A stretch of DNA of 62,854 nt from a virus. Shown piece after piece: positions 19,933 through 28,035 of this stretch. The notes below the pieces were generated by a model, which did not search any database, was not told the origin of the DNA, and saw nothing but the letters and a program-made list of their open reading frames with translations. Within the stretch, counting starts at the first letter, position 1. Each line of letters opens with the position of its first letter. A program made the translations under genes and the position numbers. The stretch covers positions 1 to 62,854 of IMG/VR virus record IMGVR_UViG_3300008258_000005. One strand, written 5' to 3'.

Positions 19933-20359
19933 TGTTTTTAATTTTTTGACCTAACATTACTTGGTTAGGTTTGCTTAACCTAAAATTATAAAAACCAAAG
20001 TAAGGATACTTTCTTTCGTACAAGTAAAAGAAAATTCTATACATCATACCATCTGTATGGTAGTTTTTAAATGTTGTGTACACTCCATCTTTGTGATAAC
20101 GTCCCCAGTCTATCTTCTTTAATAATTTAGTAGGAGTTACCTTGATGAGTGACAGTAGTCCAATCTTAGGAAATCTAATTTTGTATCTACCTGTCATTAC
20201 TTTTTCAAGAACTTTCTCGTTTACTTTTAGAATAATGTTTCGGAACTTGTCATAGGAAATGTCAGAGCGACCTGTCTCCTTTACAAACTTCTTATAAGCC
20301 TGTATTGAAGAAGGATTGACATCCGACTTCAAAGAGAGTTTTTCCTTAGATTGCGTCAT
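19919..20359 (-). CDS. IHF/HU-fold-like tail or DNA-binding protein
   Basis: The ATG at 20359 gives 146 residues beginning 'MTQSKEKLSLKSD'; an earlier ATG at 20371 would add 'MIIR' and deepen the overlap with the upstream gene. Residues about 25-80 read like an IHF/HU-type fold: a helix 'YDKFRNIILKVNEKVLEKVM', then beta strands with 'RFPKIGLLSLIK' where HU family members have a Gly-Leu-Gly turn. IHF-like proteins are a known crAss-like hallmark and occur between ring proteins. The C-terminus is basic and aromatic. It may stabilise the tail or bind DNA. Confidence 0.65.
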   Translation of the reverse strand: MTQSKEKLSLKSDVNPSSIQAYKKFVKETGRSDISYDKFRNIILKVNEKVLEKVMTGRYKIRFPKIGLLSLIKVTPTKLLKKIDWGRYHKDGVYTTFKNYHTDGMMYRIFFYLYERKYPYFGFYNFRLSKPNQVMLGQKIKNNEIR

Positions 20360-20975
20360 CCTTATTATCACTAAATGGTTCTTGAGGAAGTTTATGGAAG
20401 TTAACTAAACTTTGGTTAGTCATTTCTAATAAACTATCCAACAAGTACTCAGGGAATTTAAAATCTTGCTCATACATACTTGAACAAGGTTTAGGATTTA
20501 AAGGTTCTGTAAAGTAAGCGTACATATTGACTGCCTCTACATCTGGATTCAACACATACAAGTAGCCGTTTCTTATTGTGTAATAAGAACGGTTAGTCTT
20601 AACTCTAAGTCTAGTGTGGTTAATAAAATCCCTGATAGTAGTAGGGAAGAGTTCTTCTGAGTTAGATGTATTGAATACCCCTTGAATAAAATAAGAATAT
20701 AGCCCTTCTTCTATTTTAGGCAGCTTTTTCTTACTACGACGAATGTCACAATTCAAATCACACTCAGCACCTGGGGCTAGTATTAACTCAATGCATTCAT
20801 ACGCACTGTATACATTGTCTGAATTTAATAACTTACGAAGATTAATTTCTCTTCTAAGAATTGCACTTGCCTTAGTTTTTAAGGTATTGTAAATAAATCT
20901 ATCAGACATGAAATCATCATCGCTAATGAACTTATTAGAAATCCTAACTCTGGATATTACATCTGATATTGTCAT
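20346..20975 (-). CDS. Tail tubular / head-to-tail adaptor protein (P22 gp4-like position)
   Basis: This 209-residue protein begins 'MTISDVISRVRISNKF' and is mixed alpha/beta with paired cysteines (Cys-Asp-Leu-Asn-Cys) near residue 75. Length, position at the head of the ring-IHF-ring-muzzle operon and helical ends fit the P22 gp4-like tail tubular proteins annotated in crAss-like genomes. A canonical-type promoter and the terminator of the preceding gene lie in the 144-nt gap upstream, so this is probably the first gene of its own transcript. Family assignment is by context rather than a clear motif. Confidence 0.6.
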   Translation of the reverse strand: MTISDVISRVRISNKFISDDDFMSDRFIYNTLKTKASAILRREINLRKLLNSDNVYSAYECIELILAPGAECDLNCDIRRSKKKLPKIEEGLYSYFIQGVFNTSNSEELFPTTIRDFINHTRLRVKTNRSYYTIRNGYLYVLNPDVEAVNMYAYFTEPLNPKPCSSMYEQDFKFPEYLLDSLLEMTNQSLVNFHKLPQEPFSDNKDDAI

Positions 20976-21000
20976 AATTTACTTGAAGTTAGTTTTTGTA

Positions 21001-21031
21001 CAAATATAATTTAAACTGTTACTAATGTCAA
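21001..21031 (-). promoter_or_regulatory. Bacteroidota-type promoter for the tail operon
   Basis: TATATTTG (21008-21001) is preceded by TTGAC (TTG at 21031-21029) at 20 nt, one more than the other copies. It sits 26 nt upstream of the 209-residue gene and directly downstream of the terminator of the 641-residue gene. Confidence 0.7.
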
Positions 21032-21047
21032 TTACTTTTAATTAAAC

Positions 21048-21073
21048 CAAAAGAGCCTAGTTGCCTAGGCTCT
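21048..21073 (-). terminator. Intrinsic terminator after the 641-residue fibre-like gene
   Basis: A 9-bp perfect stem AGAGCCTAG/CTAGGCTCT with a 4-nt loop is followed on the minus strand by TTTTGG. It ends the unit read through 21120 and precedes the promoter at 21001. Confidence 0.75.
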
Positions 21074-21119
21074 ATTCGGGGTTTTGACAGACAACCAACC
21101 CTAGTAAACTGTCAAGATC

Positions 21120-23045
21120 TTATGGTAGGATACTATAGGAGTGTGCTCCTAACAATATTTCTACCTTACTACCAGCAGTAGCAAGCACTAAACTTGCTGC
21201 AGGGTATGTAGGATAAGGAATTATATTTACAGTACCTGCTATGTCAATGGTAATTCTTGCATCAAAAGAACCATCAGGATCATTGTATGGAGCAGTTCCC
21301 TTTTTAAATGCTCTTGAGTAGAAACTGATAGGCCCTGTTATAGGTCTAAATCCAGCAGGCACAGTTGCGATAGGTACAGGTGTACCAAAAGCTAATGTAA
21401 GTCCACTTGTCACCACCAACTCAATACTACCTGCTAAAGTCACAATACTACCTTGTTTAGTTACTTGAGCGTATCCAGTACCAGGACTAGTTGGGTAAGC
21501 TGCAGGGAATGTGTTGTTTGCTCCAGTTACTGCTATTGCAGTAAGGTTTGCTCTAGTAGCTGTCAAACCAGTAACACTCAAATCGTAGTTTACGTTACCT
21601 GCAGTTGTAGTTGGAGTAATTGCCACTGTGCCGTCAGTACTTGACATAGTAACCAATGCGTTAATATTTTTATTAACCCAGTTAGTTCCGTTATAGTAAA
21701 GTACATCAGGATTCACAGGAGTGGTTACTATTACATCTCCAAGAGAATTGATGGAACAAGTAGAAAGTGAACTACAAGAGAAAGCAGCAGTAGGAGCCAA
21801 AGACACAATCTTGGAACCACAACCTGCTGTAGTTAGTACAAAGTCTGCAGAGTATGCAGTTTTCTCAGCATTCAATACGGCTACAATTCTTTGTAATTGA
21901 GTTTGAATTGTAGTTGCAGTGTTAGCGTAACTATATGGTGCAGAACCAAAACAACCTACCCAGTTAAGAGCAACACTATCAGTCTTAATATAAGAAGGAA
22001 TAGCGTTAACGGTTGTGTCTACTGCACATACCTTAGTGGTAAGATAACCAATAGTAGCATGAGCAGAATCAGTTGCTGTACCTCCCAAGGCAGTCAAACA
22101 GTTTGCACTGTTATTAAATTTCGTGGTACTACCCAAGAAAGTAGTTATAGTACTTACGGTTGAGTTAGTTGAAGTAATTGCCGCATTCAATCCCGTGGTG
22201 ATTGAGCACATATTGTCTACTACCCAATCAAACCAAGTACCAATAGGGGCAGTTGATGAGGGGATAGTAGTCATTGTACAACTACCTGGAACTGTTACTC
22301 CAGTGATGGTAATACCTCCTGTTCCTCCTGCAATAGCACAAAGTTTGTTACCATACTCAGTTAAGATTGCTCCTAGAGTAGAAACACCAGAAGTTAATCC
22401 TGTTACACAACCAGGCACAGTAAAGGTTGGAGTCTCTACTGCTTTTAAACGTGTGTTTAACGCACACAACGCAGCAGAAGAAGATTCAGCAAATCCTTGT
22501 GCAGTAGTAATAGACGCACCTACTGACTCTAAGTTACCTCCTTGACGAAGACAAGCATAGTTAAATCCACTGTATAAAAGACCAGTTGGAGTTAAGTTAC
22601 AGATACGATCATGCAAATTCTTGATAGCCGCATCCATTGTATAGGTGCTATCAATAATAGCTGATAGTGTAGTTACTACAATTGAAATGTTATTCGCAGG
22701 AGCCGTACCACCTACAGCTGTACCAGCAATGGTAAGAGTTTCTCCTATTGCATATCCGCTACCTTTATTTACAATAGAGATTGTGTATGATGTAGAAGAT
22801 GGTCCTCTAGTTACACTAAAAGTAGCACCTGAACCAGAACCGCCAGTAGCACCAACTACCACGGTAACTTCAGAAACTATAGCAACAGCAGTACCCGAAT
22901 AGGTAAAGGTATTAATTGGACCTAGAGAACAATACAAACCTGTGCCTGAGTAAGTAACGCACTTTCCAAAATTTGTGGAAAGGCATCCAATTTCAGCACA
23001 TGGTTCTATTGTGTTGGTTCCGTAGCAGTCAAGACAAGTACTCAT
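21120..23045 (-). CDS. Cys-containing fibre-like virion protein (641 aa)
   Basis: This 641-residue, Thr/Ser/Ala/Gly-rich, beta-repetitive protein has low charge, as in phage fibres. The N-terminus is cysteine-rich ('CLDCYGTNTIEPCAEIGC') and contains 'GKCVTYSGTG', matching 'SKCVKYTGTP' in the neighbouring 187-residue protein. The two N-termini therefore look homologous and may be the attachment module. The middle has repeating Cys-x-Leu-Thr blocks; the last 120 residues look like a compact beta head. A head-fibre or tail-fibre role is likely. It ends at an intrinsic terminator. Confidence 0.65.
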   Translation of the reverse strand: MSTCLDCYGTNTIEPCAEIGCLSTNFGKCVTYSGTGLYCSLGPINTFTYSGTAVAIVSEVTVVVGATGGSGSGATFSVTRGPSSTSYTISIVNKGSGYAIGETLTIAGTAVGGTAPANNISIVVTTLSAIIDSTYTMDAAIKNLHDRICNLTPTGLLYSGFNYACLRQGGNLESVGASITTAQGFAESSSAALCALNTRLKAVETPTFTVPGCVTGLTSGVSTLGAILTEYGNKLCAIAGGTGGITITGVTVPGSCTMTTIPSSTAPIGTWFDWVVDNMCSITTGLNAAITSTNSTVSTITTFLGSTTKFNNSANCLTALGGTATDSAHATIGYLTTKVCAVDTTVNAIPSYIKTDSVALNWVGCFGSAPYSYANTATTIQTQLQRIVAVLNAEKTAYSADFVLTTAGCGSKIVSLAPTAAFSCSSLSTCSINSLGDVIVTTPVNPDVLYYNGTNWVNKNINALVTMSSTDGTVAITPTTTAGNVNYDLSVTGLTATRANLTAIAVTGANNTFPAAYPTSPGTGYAQVTKQGSIVTLAGSIELVVTSGLTLAFGTPVPIATVPAGFRPITGPISFYSRAFKKGTAPYNDPDGSFDARITIDIAGTVNIIPYPTYPAASLVLATAGSKVEILLGAHSYSILP

Positions 23046-23056
23046 TATATTTTAGA

Positions 23057-23620
23057 TTATGGATTTGGGCAACAGTCACAAAGTTTAGTTATCATAGCTT
23101 GAAGTAAACCACGTAAAGTAGTAATACCACCAGCAGGTACACAAGGTTCCGTTAAAACGCATTGTCCGTTTATACTTAACCATGTTTTAAAATCTTGGTC
23201 TAAAGGCAAATCAAGCCAGAATACATTACCACTATCTGTAGTAACATTCTCATTCTTCAAGTAATTAACTTGTTTTTGTAAAGCACATACAACATTCAAC
23301 AGTTGTACAACTACCTCACTTTGAACATACCTAGTATCATTAACTTCATATGTAGTAAGAGAACCAGTATTAACCAAATTAAGACCACAAGATGAGTTAG
23401 CACCATCAAGCGCAGTTTTGCTAATACCGATTTTTCCAATAATGTCTTTAAGATTATCATCAAATAAATGAATAACGTCATTCAGATAAGGAGTACAAGT
23501 AAACTCTTTATCAATAGGACCATCCGTAGTAGGAGTTCCAGTATACTTAACACACTTTGAAGGAATAATCTCTCCACAGTTGTTAGGTTCGCAGCAAGGT
23601 TTGTATGCTTTGTTTGCCAT
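23057..23620 (-). CDS. Cysteine-rich virion protein (187 aa)
   Basis: This 187-residue protein has cysteines at both ends: 'PCCEPNNCGEIIPSKC' near the start and 'CDCCPNP' at the very end. The segment 'CVKYTGTP' is shared with the 641-residue neighbour. A short central helix (about 100-125) could trimerise. It lies 11 nt from the 641-residue gene and 12 nt from the preceding small gene. Likely a small fibre or fibre-base protein; the cysteines may form disulfides or bind metal. No known family is recognised. Confidence 0.65.
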   Translation of the reverse strand: MANKAYKPCCEPNNCGEIIPSKCVKYTGTPTTDGPIDKEFTCTPYLNDVIHLFDDNLKDIIGKIGISKTALDGANSSCGLNLVNTGSLTTYEVNDTRYVQSEVVVQLLNVVCALQKQVNYLKNENVTTDSGNVFWLDLPLDQDFKTWLSINGQCVLTEPCVPAGGITTLRGLLQAMITKLCDCCPNP

Positions 23621-23632
23621 TATTTTTCGTAG

Positions 23633-23821
23633 TTATAGTTTAATTTTAAGGTTGTTTGTGTCTACACAATCTAAGCAATGTGCTAGTTTCAAGAAACGCA
23701 TATACTTCCTAGATTTTTTGTAGTATGGTTTTGTTAAGTACTTGATATGCTGCATTTCTTTTACTGCCGCCTTAGCAAGTTTTTCTTTAACAGTCAAGTT
23801 CAAATCGTCTAAGTAAGTCAT
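23633..23821 (-). CDS. Small helical protein (62 aa), function unknown
   Basis: The ATG at 23821 ('MTYLDDLNLTV') gives 62 residues and a 35-nt overlap with the upstream gene. An ATG at 23902 would add 27 residues but overlap it by 116 nt, so I prefer the shorter form. The protein is basic and helical with a Cys-Leu-Asp-Cys pair near the end. It is wedged between two virion-type genes and is likely late expressed. Function unknown. Confidence 0.5.
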   Translation of the reverse strand: MTYLDDLNLTVKEKLAKAAVKEMQHIKYLTKPYYKKSRKYMRFLKLAHCLDCVDTNNLKIKL

Positions 23822-24296
23822 CTGCTTTTCTGTATAATTCAATTGCTTTTTCGGGGTTACATAAATCTGCGTTAGCTTCTCCTCCCCGTAGCAGAAACTC
23901 AATCTTATCTAGATAGTAAAGGATTTTTTCATCCTCACAATCTTGTGCATACTTAGCCCATTGTACAGCAAGTCTACAATCAATCCTACAAGTGCGTAGG
24001 TGATATCTAGTACATACTCCTGTGTCAGGGCAAGTAGTTAAGTTCAAAGTATATAAACCATCTGGCAATTCTACAAAATCTGCCGTTGCATTGGTAGTGA
24101 ATCCAAAAGTGTATGAATTGTATACGTTTACTTCATTTAAAGTAAAAGCAAATTCAAATGGAATATCATAACCAGGTGCAGTGATTTGAATGTTTGCCTC
24201 GTCTAAAGTTTCAGGATAGTACGAGGTATCTAGGATTGATAAGTAAGCACAATCCTTAGCTTTTAAAACTTCTATATTTCTTTGTAAGTTAGCCAT
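23787..24296 (-). CDS. Virion-associated protein, beta domain plus helical C-terminus (169 aa)
   Basis: Residues 1-105 look like a small beta-sandwich; residues about 105-169 are two or three helices with 'EKAIELYRKADDLLRRFELDC'-type amphipathic sequence (21 residues, the last being the terminal Cys). Several cysteines (Cys-Pro-Asp-Thr-Gly-Val-Cys, Thr-Cys-Arg-Ile-Asp-Cys) occur between them. Proteins with this two-part layout occur near capsid genes of Bacteroidota phages. It begins right after the terminator at 24308-24331. The role is unknown; a fibre-anchoring or decoration protein is plausible. Confidence 0.6.
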   Translation of the reverse strand: MANLQRNIEVLKAKDCAYLSILDTSYYPETLDEANIQITAPGYDIPFEFAFTLNEVNVYNSYTFGFTTNATADFVELPDGLYTLNLTTCPDTGVCTRYHLRTCRIDCRLAVQWAKYAQDCEDEKILYYLDKIEFLLRGGEANADLCNPEKAIELYRKADDLLRRFELDC

Positions 24297-24307
24297 TTAA
24301 TTCATTT

Positions 24308-24331
24308 TAAAAGGGGAGATTTCTCTCCCCT
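24308..24331 (-). terminator. Intrinsic terminator after the 149-residue gene
   Basis: An 8-bp stem AGGGGAGA/TCTCCCCT with a GAAA loop (minus strand) is followed by TTTTAAAA. It lies six bases after the 149-residue gene's stop. Confidence 0.8.
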
Positions 24332-24336
24332 GTTAA

Positions 24337-24786
24337 TTACATAATTGCAAATCCAACGATTACAACTCCAGTATTCGCAACAACACCTCCAAGAGATACT
24401 GTGCAAGAACCTGCAACAATACCATCAACTTGTACGGCCAATAGACCAGTACCAGTAGTGTCGTTAACTGTAGCCATAATTACAGAATCAGCTTTAATAA
24501 AACTATTGTTAAGTGTAAAAGAGGACATTGCACCTGCAGCAATAGTAGCACTTACAGTTGTAATCTCACCAGCAGGCTGGTTCAATGTAACTGCAGTAGT
24601 AATACTACCTGACTGTGTTACAGTTCCTTTGCTTAACGTTACATACTTAACGCAGCAAGTAGGGCTCTTTAAAAGGTTAACAACAAACTTCTCTAAAGAA
24701 GCTCCTGGGATAGCACCTGCAGCAATGTCTTTGTTATTAACAGTGGTCATGTAGGTGCCGAGTTTAAGAATAATATCTTTTGCCAT
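24337..24786 (-). CDS. Putative capsid decoration-type protein (149 aa)
   Basis: This 149-residue, beta-rich, low-charge protein is dominated by Thr, Val, Ala, Ser and Gly, with a regular strand-turn pattern from residue 55 to the end. It has its own strong terminators on both sides (24811-24835 and 24308-24331), as expected of a highly made structural protein. It follows the 472-residue gene in the capsid cluster. I infer a head decoration or auxiliary capsid protein. No signature residues are known to me. Confidence 0.6.
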   Translation of the reverse strand: MAKDIILKLGTYMTTVNNKDIAAGAIPGASLEKFVVNLLKSPTCCVKYVTLSKGTVTQSGSITTAVTLNQPAGEITTVSATIAAGAMSSFTLNNSFIKADSVIMATVNDTTGTGLLAVQVDGIVAGSCTVSLGGVVANTGVVIVGFAIM

Positions 24787-24810
24787 GATTTTTTATTTTT
24801 TAAAAGTTAG

Positions 24811-24835
24811 AAAAAGGGGGGAGTTCAGTCCCCCC
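24811..24835 (-). terminator. Strong intrinsic terminator after the 472-residue gene
   Basis: A G6/C6 stem with an 8-nt loop is followed on the minus strand by TTTTTC. It stands 14 nt after the stop of the 472-residue gene and suggests control of the level of the downstream gene. Confidence 0.85.
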
Positions 24836-24848
24836 ATTATTCGTCTAA

Positions 24849-26267
24849 TTAGGCAGCGAAATAGTTAAAGAAGGCAAGAATGTTTGCAGAAACACTACCT
24901 GCACTACTAATAACACTATTAGCAGCTTCGTTAGTTGTGTCTACCATAATCAATACCTCATGGCTATTTACTGATTTCTTTTCAAATCCTACTGGAGAAT
25001 CATCCAAGAATTTAACAGAAAGTACGTTGTACAACAAAGTGCTGTTTACATACAAGAACTGGTTTACATCCTCGTTGTAGATAGGATTCCAGTAGTACAC
25101 AGACTCAGCTACGTTAGGCAAGTTGTTACGGAAGAAGTGACGCTCCAATTCAGCCATAGCAGAACCAGCACCAATTGCATACTTAACATCTTGAGTTTTA
25201 GTAACATACCAAGGACCAGTCAAGTCGTTGATATCGAAGTCTTGGGTAGTGAAAGGACCTTTAGCCGCAACTACTTGGAAACGAACCAAGTTGAATACGT
25301 AAGGAACAGCATCAGGAACACAAGCGTTTCCGAAAGCATCCAATGCTTTACCTTCCAATTTAACACCACAAGCAGTTACTGAACCAGCACTTGACTTAAC
25401 TGACTCCCAAGCTACACCTAAGTAAGTAGGCATATCAGCTACGTTTGCAATCAAAGGAGTTGCAATTTCGTACAAGATGTTACCCAATGCATCAGCATCA
25501 GTGTCACCATCAGTATCAGTAGTTGTGATAGCAATAGTACCGTAAGTAGCAGATGGGTAGTAAGCTTGCAAAGCAGTCAACACAGCGTTTTCTGCAGTAG
25601 AGTTACCAGCATCAGGCAAAGTCAAAGTGTACTTGTAAGAAGGTGCAGAACCTTTGAATACGTGAGTAGCATTTACGTACTTGCTCAACAAAGGATTAGC
25701 ATTGATCTTACTAGCTACAGAAGCCATAATATCATAGCAATCCAATGCATCACAACCACCACCGCACTCTGAGCAGTTTACAGTTTTAACACGAACTGAC
25801 TCTTGAATCATTGGTTGGAATACACCTTTAGACCAGTACTCATCGATTTTGATGGTTACAACGTATTCCTCATCACAAGAAAAACTAGGTGATTTGAAAT
25901 CGTTAACCTCATCATAACCAAGATAAGTAATTTGTTGTTTAGCAGCACTTGCATCAGCAGGCACGTAAGAAACTTGAGTCAACTTACCTTTTCTGATTAC
26001 AGGAGACTTAAAGCTACCAAACTTATTGGCAGGGTAAGAAGTACCTGTACCCATAGCCAACACAATCTCTTTGAAAGGTTGTGTAGTAGAAGGAGTTGGA
26101 GCACCAGTAGTGTAGTTAACAGATTGAAAGCCTACCAACTGATCGGTGTTAGCGACATAGGTAGGAGTAAATACGCCGAAGATACGAGCACCTAGTGCAT
26201 CGAATCCGTTTCCAGTTGTAGTGTATTTGTTAGTCGGAACAAATACTTGGGTGAAATCGTAGTTCAT
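24849..26267 (-). CDS. Abundant virion protein, probably auxiliary capsid or tail protein (472 aa)
   Basis: This 472-residue protein has a balanced composition, many aromatic residues and a cysteine cluster 'CSECGGGCDALDC' near residue 170. Like the capsid gene, it prefers C-ending codons (tac, aac, ttc, gac) more than most neighbours, and it ends in a strong terminator. Both suggest high expression. It lies two genes downstream of the major capsid gene. I cannot assign a family: auxiliary capsid, tail tube or sheath-like are possible. Because a clear HK97-type candidate exists at 28036-29565, I do not call this the major capsid protein. Confidence 0.6.
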   Translation of the reverse strand: MNYDFTQVFVPTNKYTTTGNGFDALGARIFGVFTPTYVANTDQLVGFQSVNYTTGAPTPSTTQPFKEIVLAMGTGTSYPANKFGSFKSPVIRKGKLTQVSYVPADASAAKQQITYLGYDEVNDFKSPSFSCDEEYVVTIKIDEYWSKGVFQPMIQESVRVKTVNCSECGGGCDALDCYDIMASVASKINANPLLSKYVNATHVFKGSAPSYKYTLTLPDAGNSTAENAVLTALQAYYPSATYGTIAITTTDTDGDTDADALGNILYEIATPLIANVADMPTYLGVAWESVKSSAGSVTACGVKLEGKALDAFGNACVPDAVPYVFNLVRFQVVAAKGPFTTQDFDINDLTGPWYVTKTQDVKYAIGAGSAMAELERHFFRNNLPNVAESVYYWNPIYNEDVNQFLYVNSTLLYNVLSVKFLDDSPVGFEKKSVNSHEVLIMVDTTNEAANSVISSAGSVSANILAFFNYFAA

Positions 26268-26284
26268 TTTTTTATATTATTAGT

Positions 26285-27001
26285 TTATTCTGAGTTTTTA
26301 ACACTTCTGTCCTCTGCAAAAGCTGCTTGGCCTTGGTTGTCTACTGATTGTGCGGCAAACTTAATAGCTAAATTCAGAATATCTGATTTAGCATAGTAAG
26401 GAAGTTCACAGTCCATATTTACTGAATCCAATCCATCTAAGTTGATGTAGCCTTCTGAATCTATTGGCTTTGGATATCTTAAGTAAGTAAGGTAAAGATT
26501 CTCAATTTCAAAACTTTCGTCAGTGTATACAGTGATGTTATCTTGGCCGATTGTTGCAAATGTGTTTCTCCATTCAAAGGAGGGGCTGAAGTTTGCATCA
26601 AAGTATAATGTTGACAGATCGTTTTGTCTAATTAAATCTACTGTTAAACCTGCTTTACAATCTTCTTTCCTTGCACCTACATGCGACATTACATACATCA
26701 TGTAGTTAGGGAGAGATTTCAAACTGGCTTTGTAGCCTTTATAAAGAACGTCTGTTGTTTTTACTAGTGTCAAAGAAACATCGTCAACTTTCAATACTTG
26801 CAAGTCTTCAATTCTCTTTCTTGTCCCTTCGTATCCGTGTCTGAAAATGTTGTTTTCTCCTACTTTAGATTCTACCCAAGATAATTGAGCCTGATTTAAG
26901 AAAACCAAAATATCTTCTAGAGGGACTTGCACGTTGTCTTGCCTGTCCATCTTATTTAAGCTTAACTTAAACTCGTATATCAACTCTTGTACTGGTATCA
27001 T
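26285..27001 (-). CDS. Head-to-tail adaptor / ring protein
   Basis: This 238-residue protein begins 'MIPVQELIYEFKLSLNKMD', with the following helix 'LEDILVFLNQAQLSWVESK'. An N-terminal helical pair of this kind, then a beta middle and a helical end, is the layout of portal-adjacent adaptor proteins in crAss-like phages. It lies two genes after the capsid gene with 9-17 nt gaps. It probably forms a dodecameric ring under the portal. The assignment is by architecture and position. Confidence 0.65.
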   Translation of the reverse strand: MIPVQELIYEFKLSLNKMDRQDNVQVPLEDILVFLNQAQLSWVESKVGENNIFRHGYEGTRKRIEDLQVLKVDDVSLTLVKTTDVLYKGYKASLKSLPNYMMYVMSHVGARKEDCKAGLTVDLIRQNDLSTLYFDANFSPSFEWRNTFATIGQDNITVYTDESFEIENLYLTYLRYPKPIDSEGYINLDGLDSVNMDCELPYYAKSDILNLAIKFAAQSVDNQGQAAFAEDRSVKNSE

Positions 27002-27010
27002 CTTCGGTTA

Positions 27011-27952
27011 TTAGATAACGGATAGTTTCATTTTGTTTTTTACTTTGTCTTTAAAGGCATCGTAAATGTCGGAGTTCTTAGGGTCAGCCAAAGTTAATTC
27101 TAACTCTTCTACTGATCTAGCCCATACGTGCTCTCCTTCATAAACTACAGAACCTTTAACTCTTATAACGTTGTAGTCAATCAACTCACGGATTAGAGAC
27201 TTGATAGCCAAGGTCTCTTCACTGTACTTAGTGATTTTCGTAAACGCAGCGATTGGGTCTTGGTCAAGAGCAGTAGCAGGAATACGCAAATACTCGTCTA
27301 GAGCATTGTATACTTCTTCCTCACTTGCATCTCCAGCCAATCCTAAACCTAAAAGCTTTTGAATCTTCTTACGTTTAACTGCAGTCATTCTATCTAACTC
27401 TGCAATCGCACTGTTAATTCGCTTTTTACGTTCAAAAGCGGATTTAGATTCTACTTCACCATCGTGTACATAAAAACGTACAATAGATCCGTCAGCTTTT
27501 CCAGTTTCAATATCGTCTATACTGTGAGCAACCATATCCGTTTCAAGTAACCAAAAGAAGTTAATTGCATCACGGGGATTCTCCAAGTTAAAGATATTGT
27601 CTCCATCTTCTAGGGTGTACCCATTCTCTTTTATTTCGTCATAGAACGTACTAGTAGGGTCAAGAGATTCATCTAAAATAGATTCGTAGTAAGTTTTTAA
27701 AGTCTTAATACGGTTCATCTCTTGCTCTCTTACTTCAGGGTCTTCGATTGCTCGCAACTTCATTGCGTTTTCATCTAGTCCTGTTCGTATTACTCCACGT
27801 GAATCAACACGAGGGTAAAACTTTTTTGATGTACCTGGGATGAAATTAAATCCCTCCCTGTACAGTGATCCTTCTAAACTCCTAGAGTTTGCAGGTTCTT
27901 TGCGGTAAGGTTTAATAACCTTTGTTCCGCGTGCGATTTCTTGTCCTTTCAT
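27011..27952 (-). CDS. Conserved crAss-like protein downstream of capsid gene (313 aa)
   Basis: This 313-residue charged, helical protein has a basic N-terminus and central 'ERKKRINSAIAELDRM' coiled coil. No signal, membrane segment or enzymatic motif. In crAss-like genomes an uncharacterised protein of about this size follows the major capsid gene. It is separated from the capsid gene by 83 nt that hold a GC-rich stem, which may reduce its level relative to capsid. Suggested role: minor head protein. Confidence 0.6.
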   Translation of the reverse strand: MKGQEIARGTKVIKPYRKEPANSRSLEGSLYREGFNFIPGTSKKFYPRVDSRGVIRTGLDENAMKLRAIEDPEVREQEMNRIKTLKTYYESILDESLDPTSTFYDEIKENGYTLEDGDNIFNLENPRDAINFFWLLETDMVAHSIDDIETGKADGSIVRFYVHDGEVESKSAFERKKRINSAIAELDRMTAVKRKKIQKLLGLGLAGDASEEEVYNALDEYLRIPATALDQDPIAAFTKITKYSEETLAIKSLIRELIDYNVIRVKGSVVYEGEHVWARSVEELELTLADPKNSDIYDAFKDKVKNKMKLSVI

Positions 27953-27993
27953 TATTTTGGTTGATTGTTTTGGTTAATCTAATATCTTTATCA

Positions 27994-28017
27994 GGGGAGA
28001 GTCCGAGAACCCTCCCC
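27994..28017 (-). terminator. GC-rich hairpin after the major capsid gene
   Basis: GGGGAG/CTCCCC stem with a 12-nt loop lies 18 nt after the capsid stop on the minus strand. There is no strong U-tract, so it may be a leaky terminator or an mRNA-protecting hairpin. Confidence 0.5.
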
Positions 28018-28035
28018 CTCTAAAGACCGCCTAGA

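Noticed and set aside
24849-26267. 472-residue protein as major capsid protein
   Set aside because: The 509-residue gene directly after the scaffold has the expected position and helix pattern; this one lies two genes later and shows a Cys cluster.
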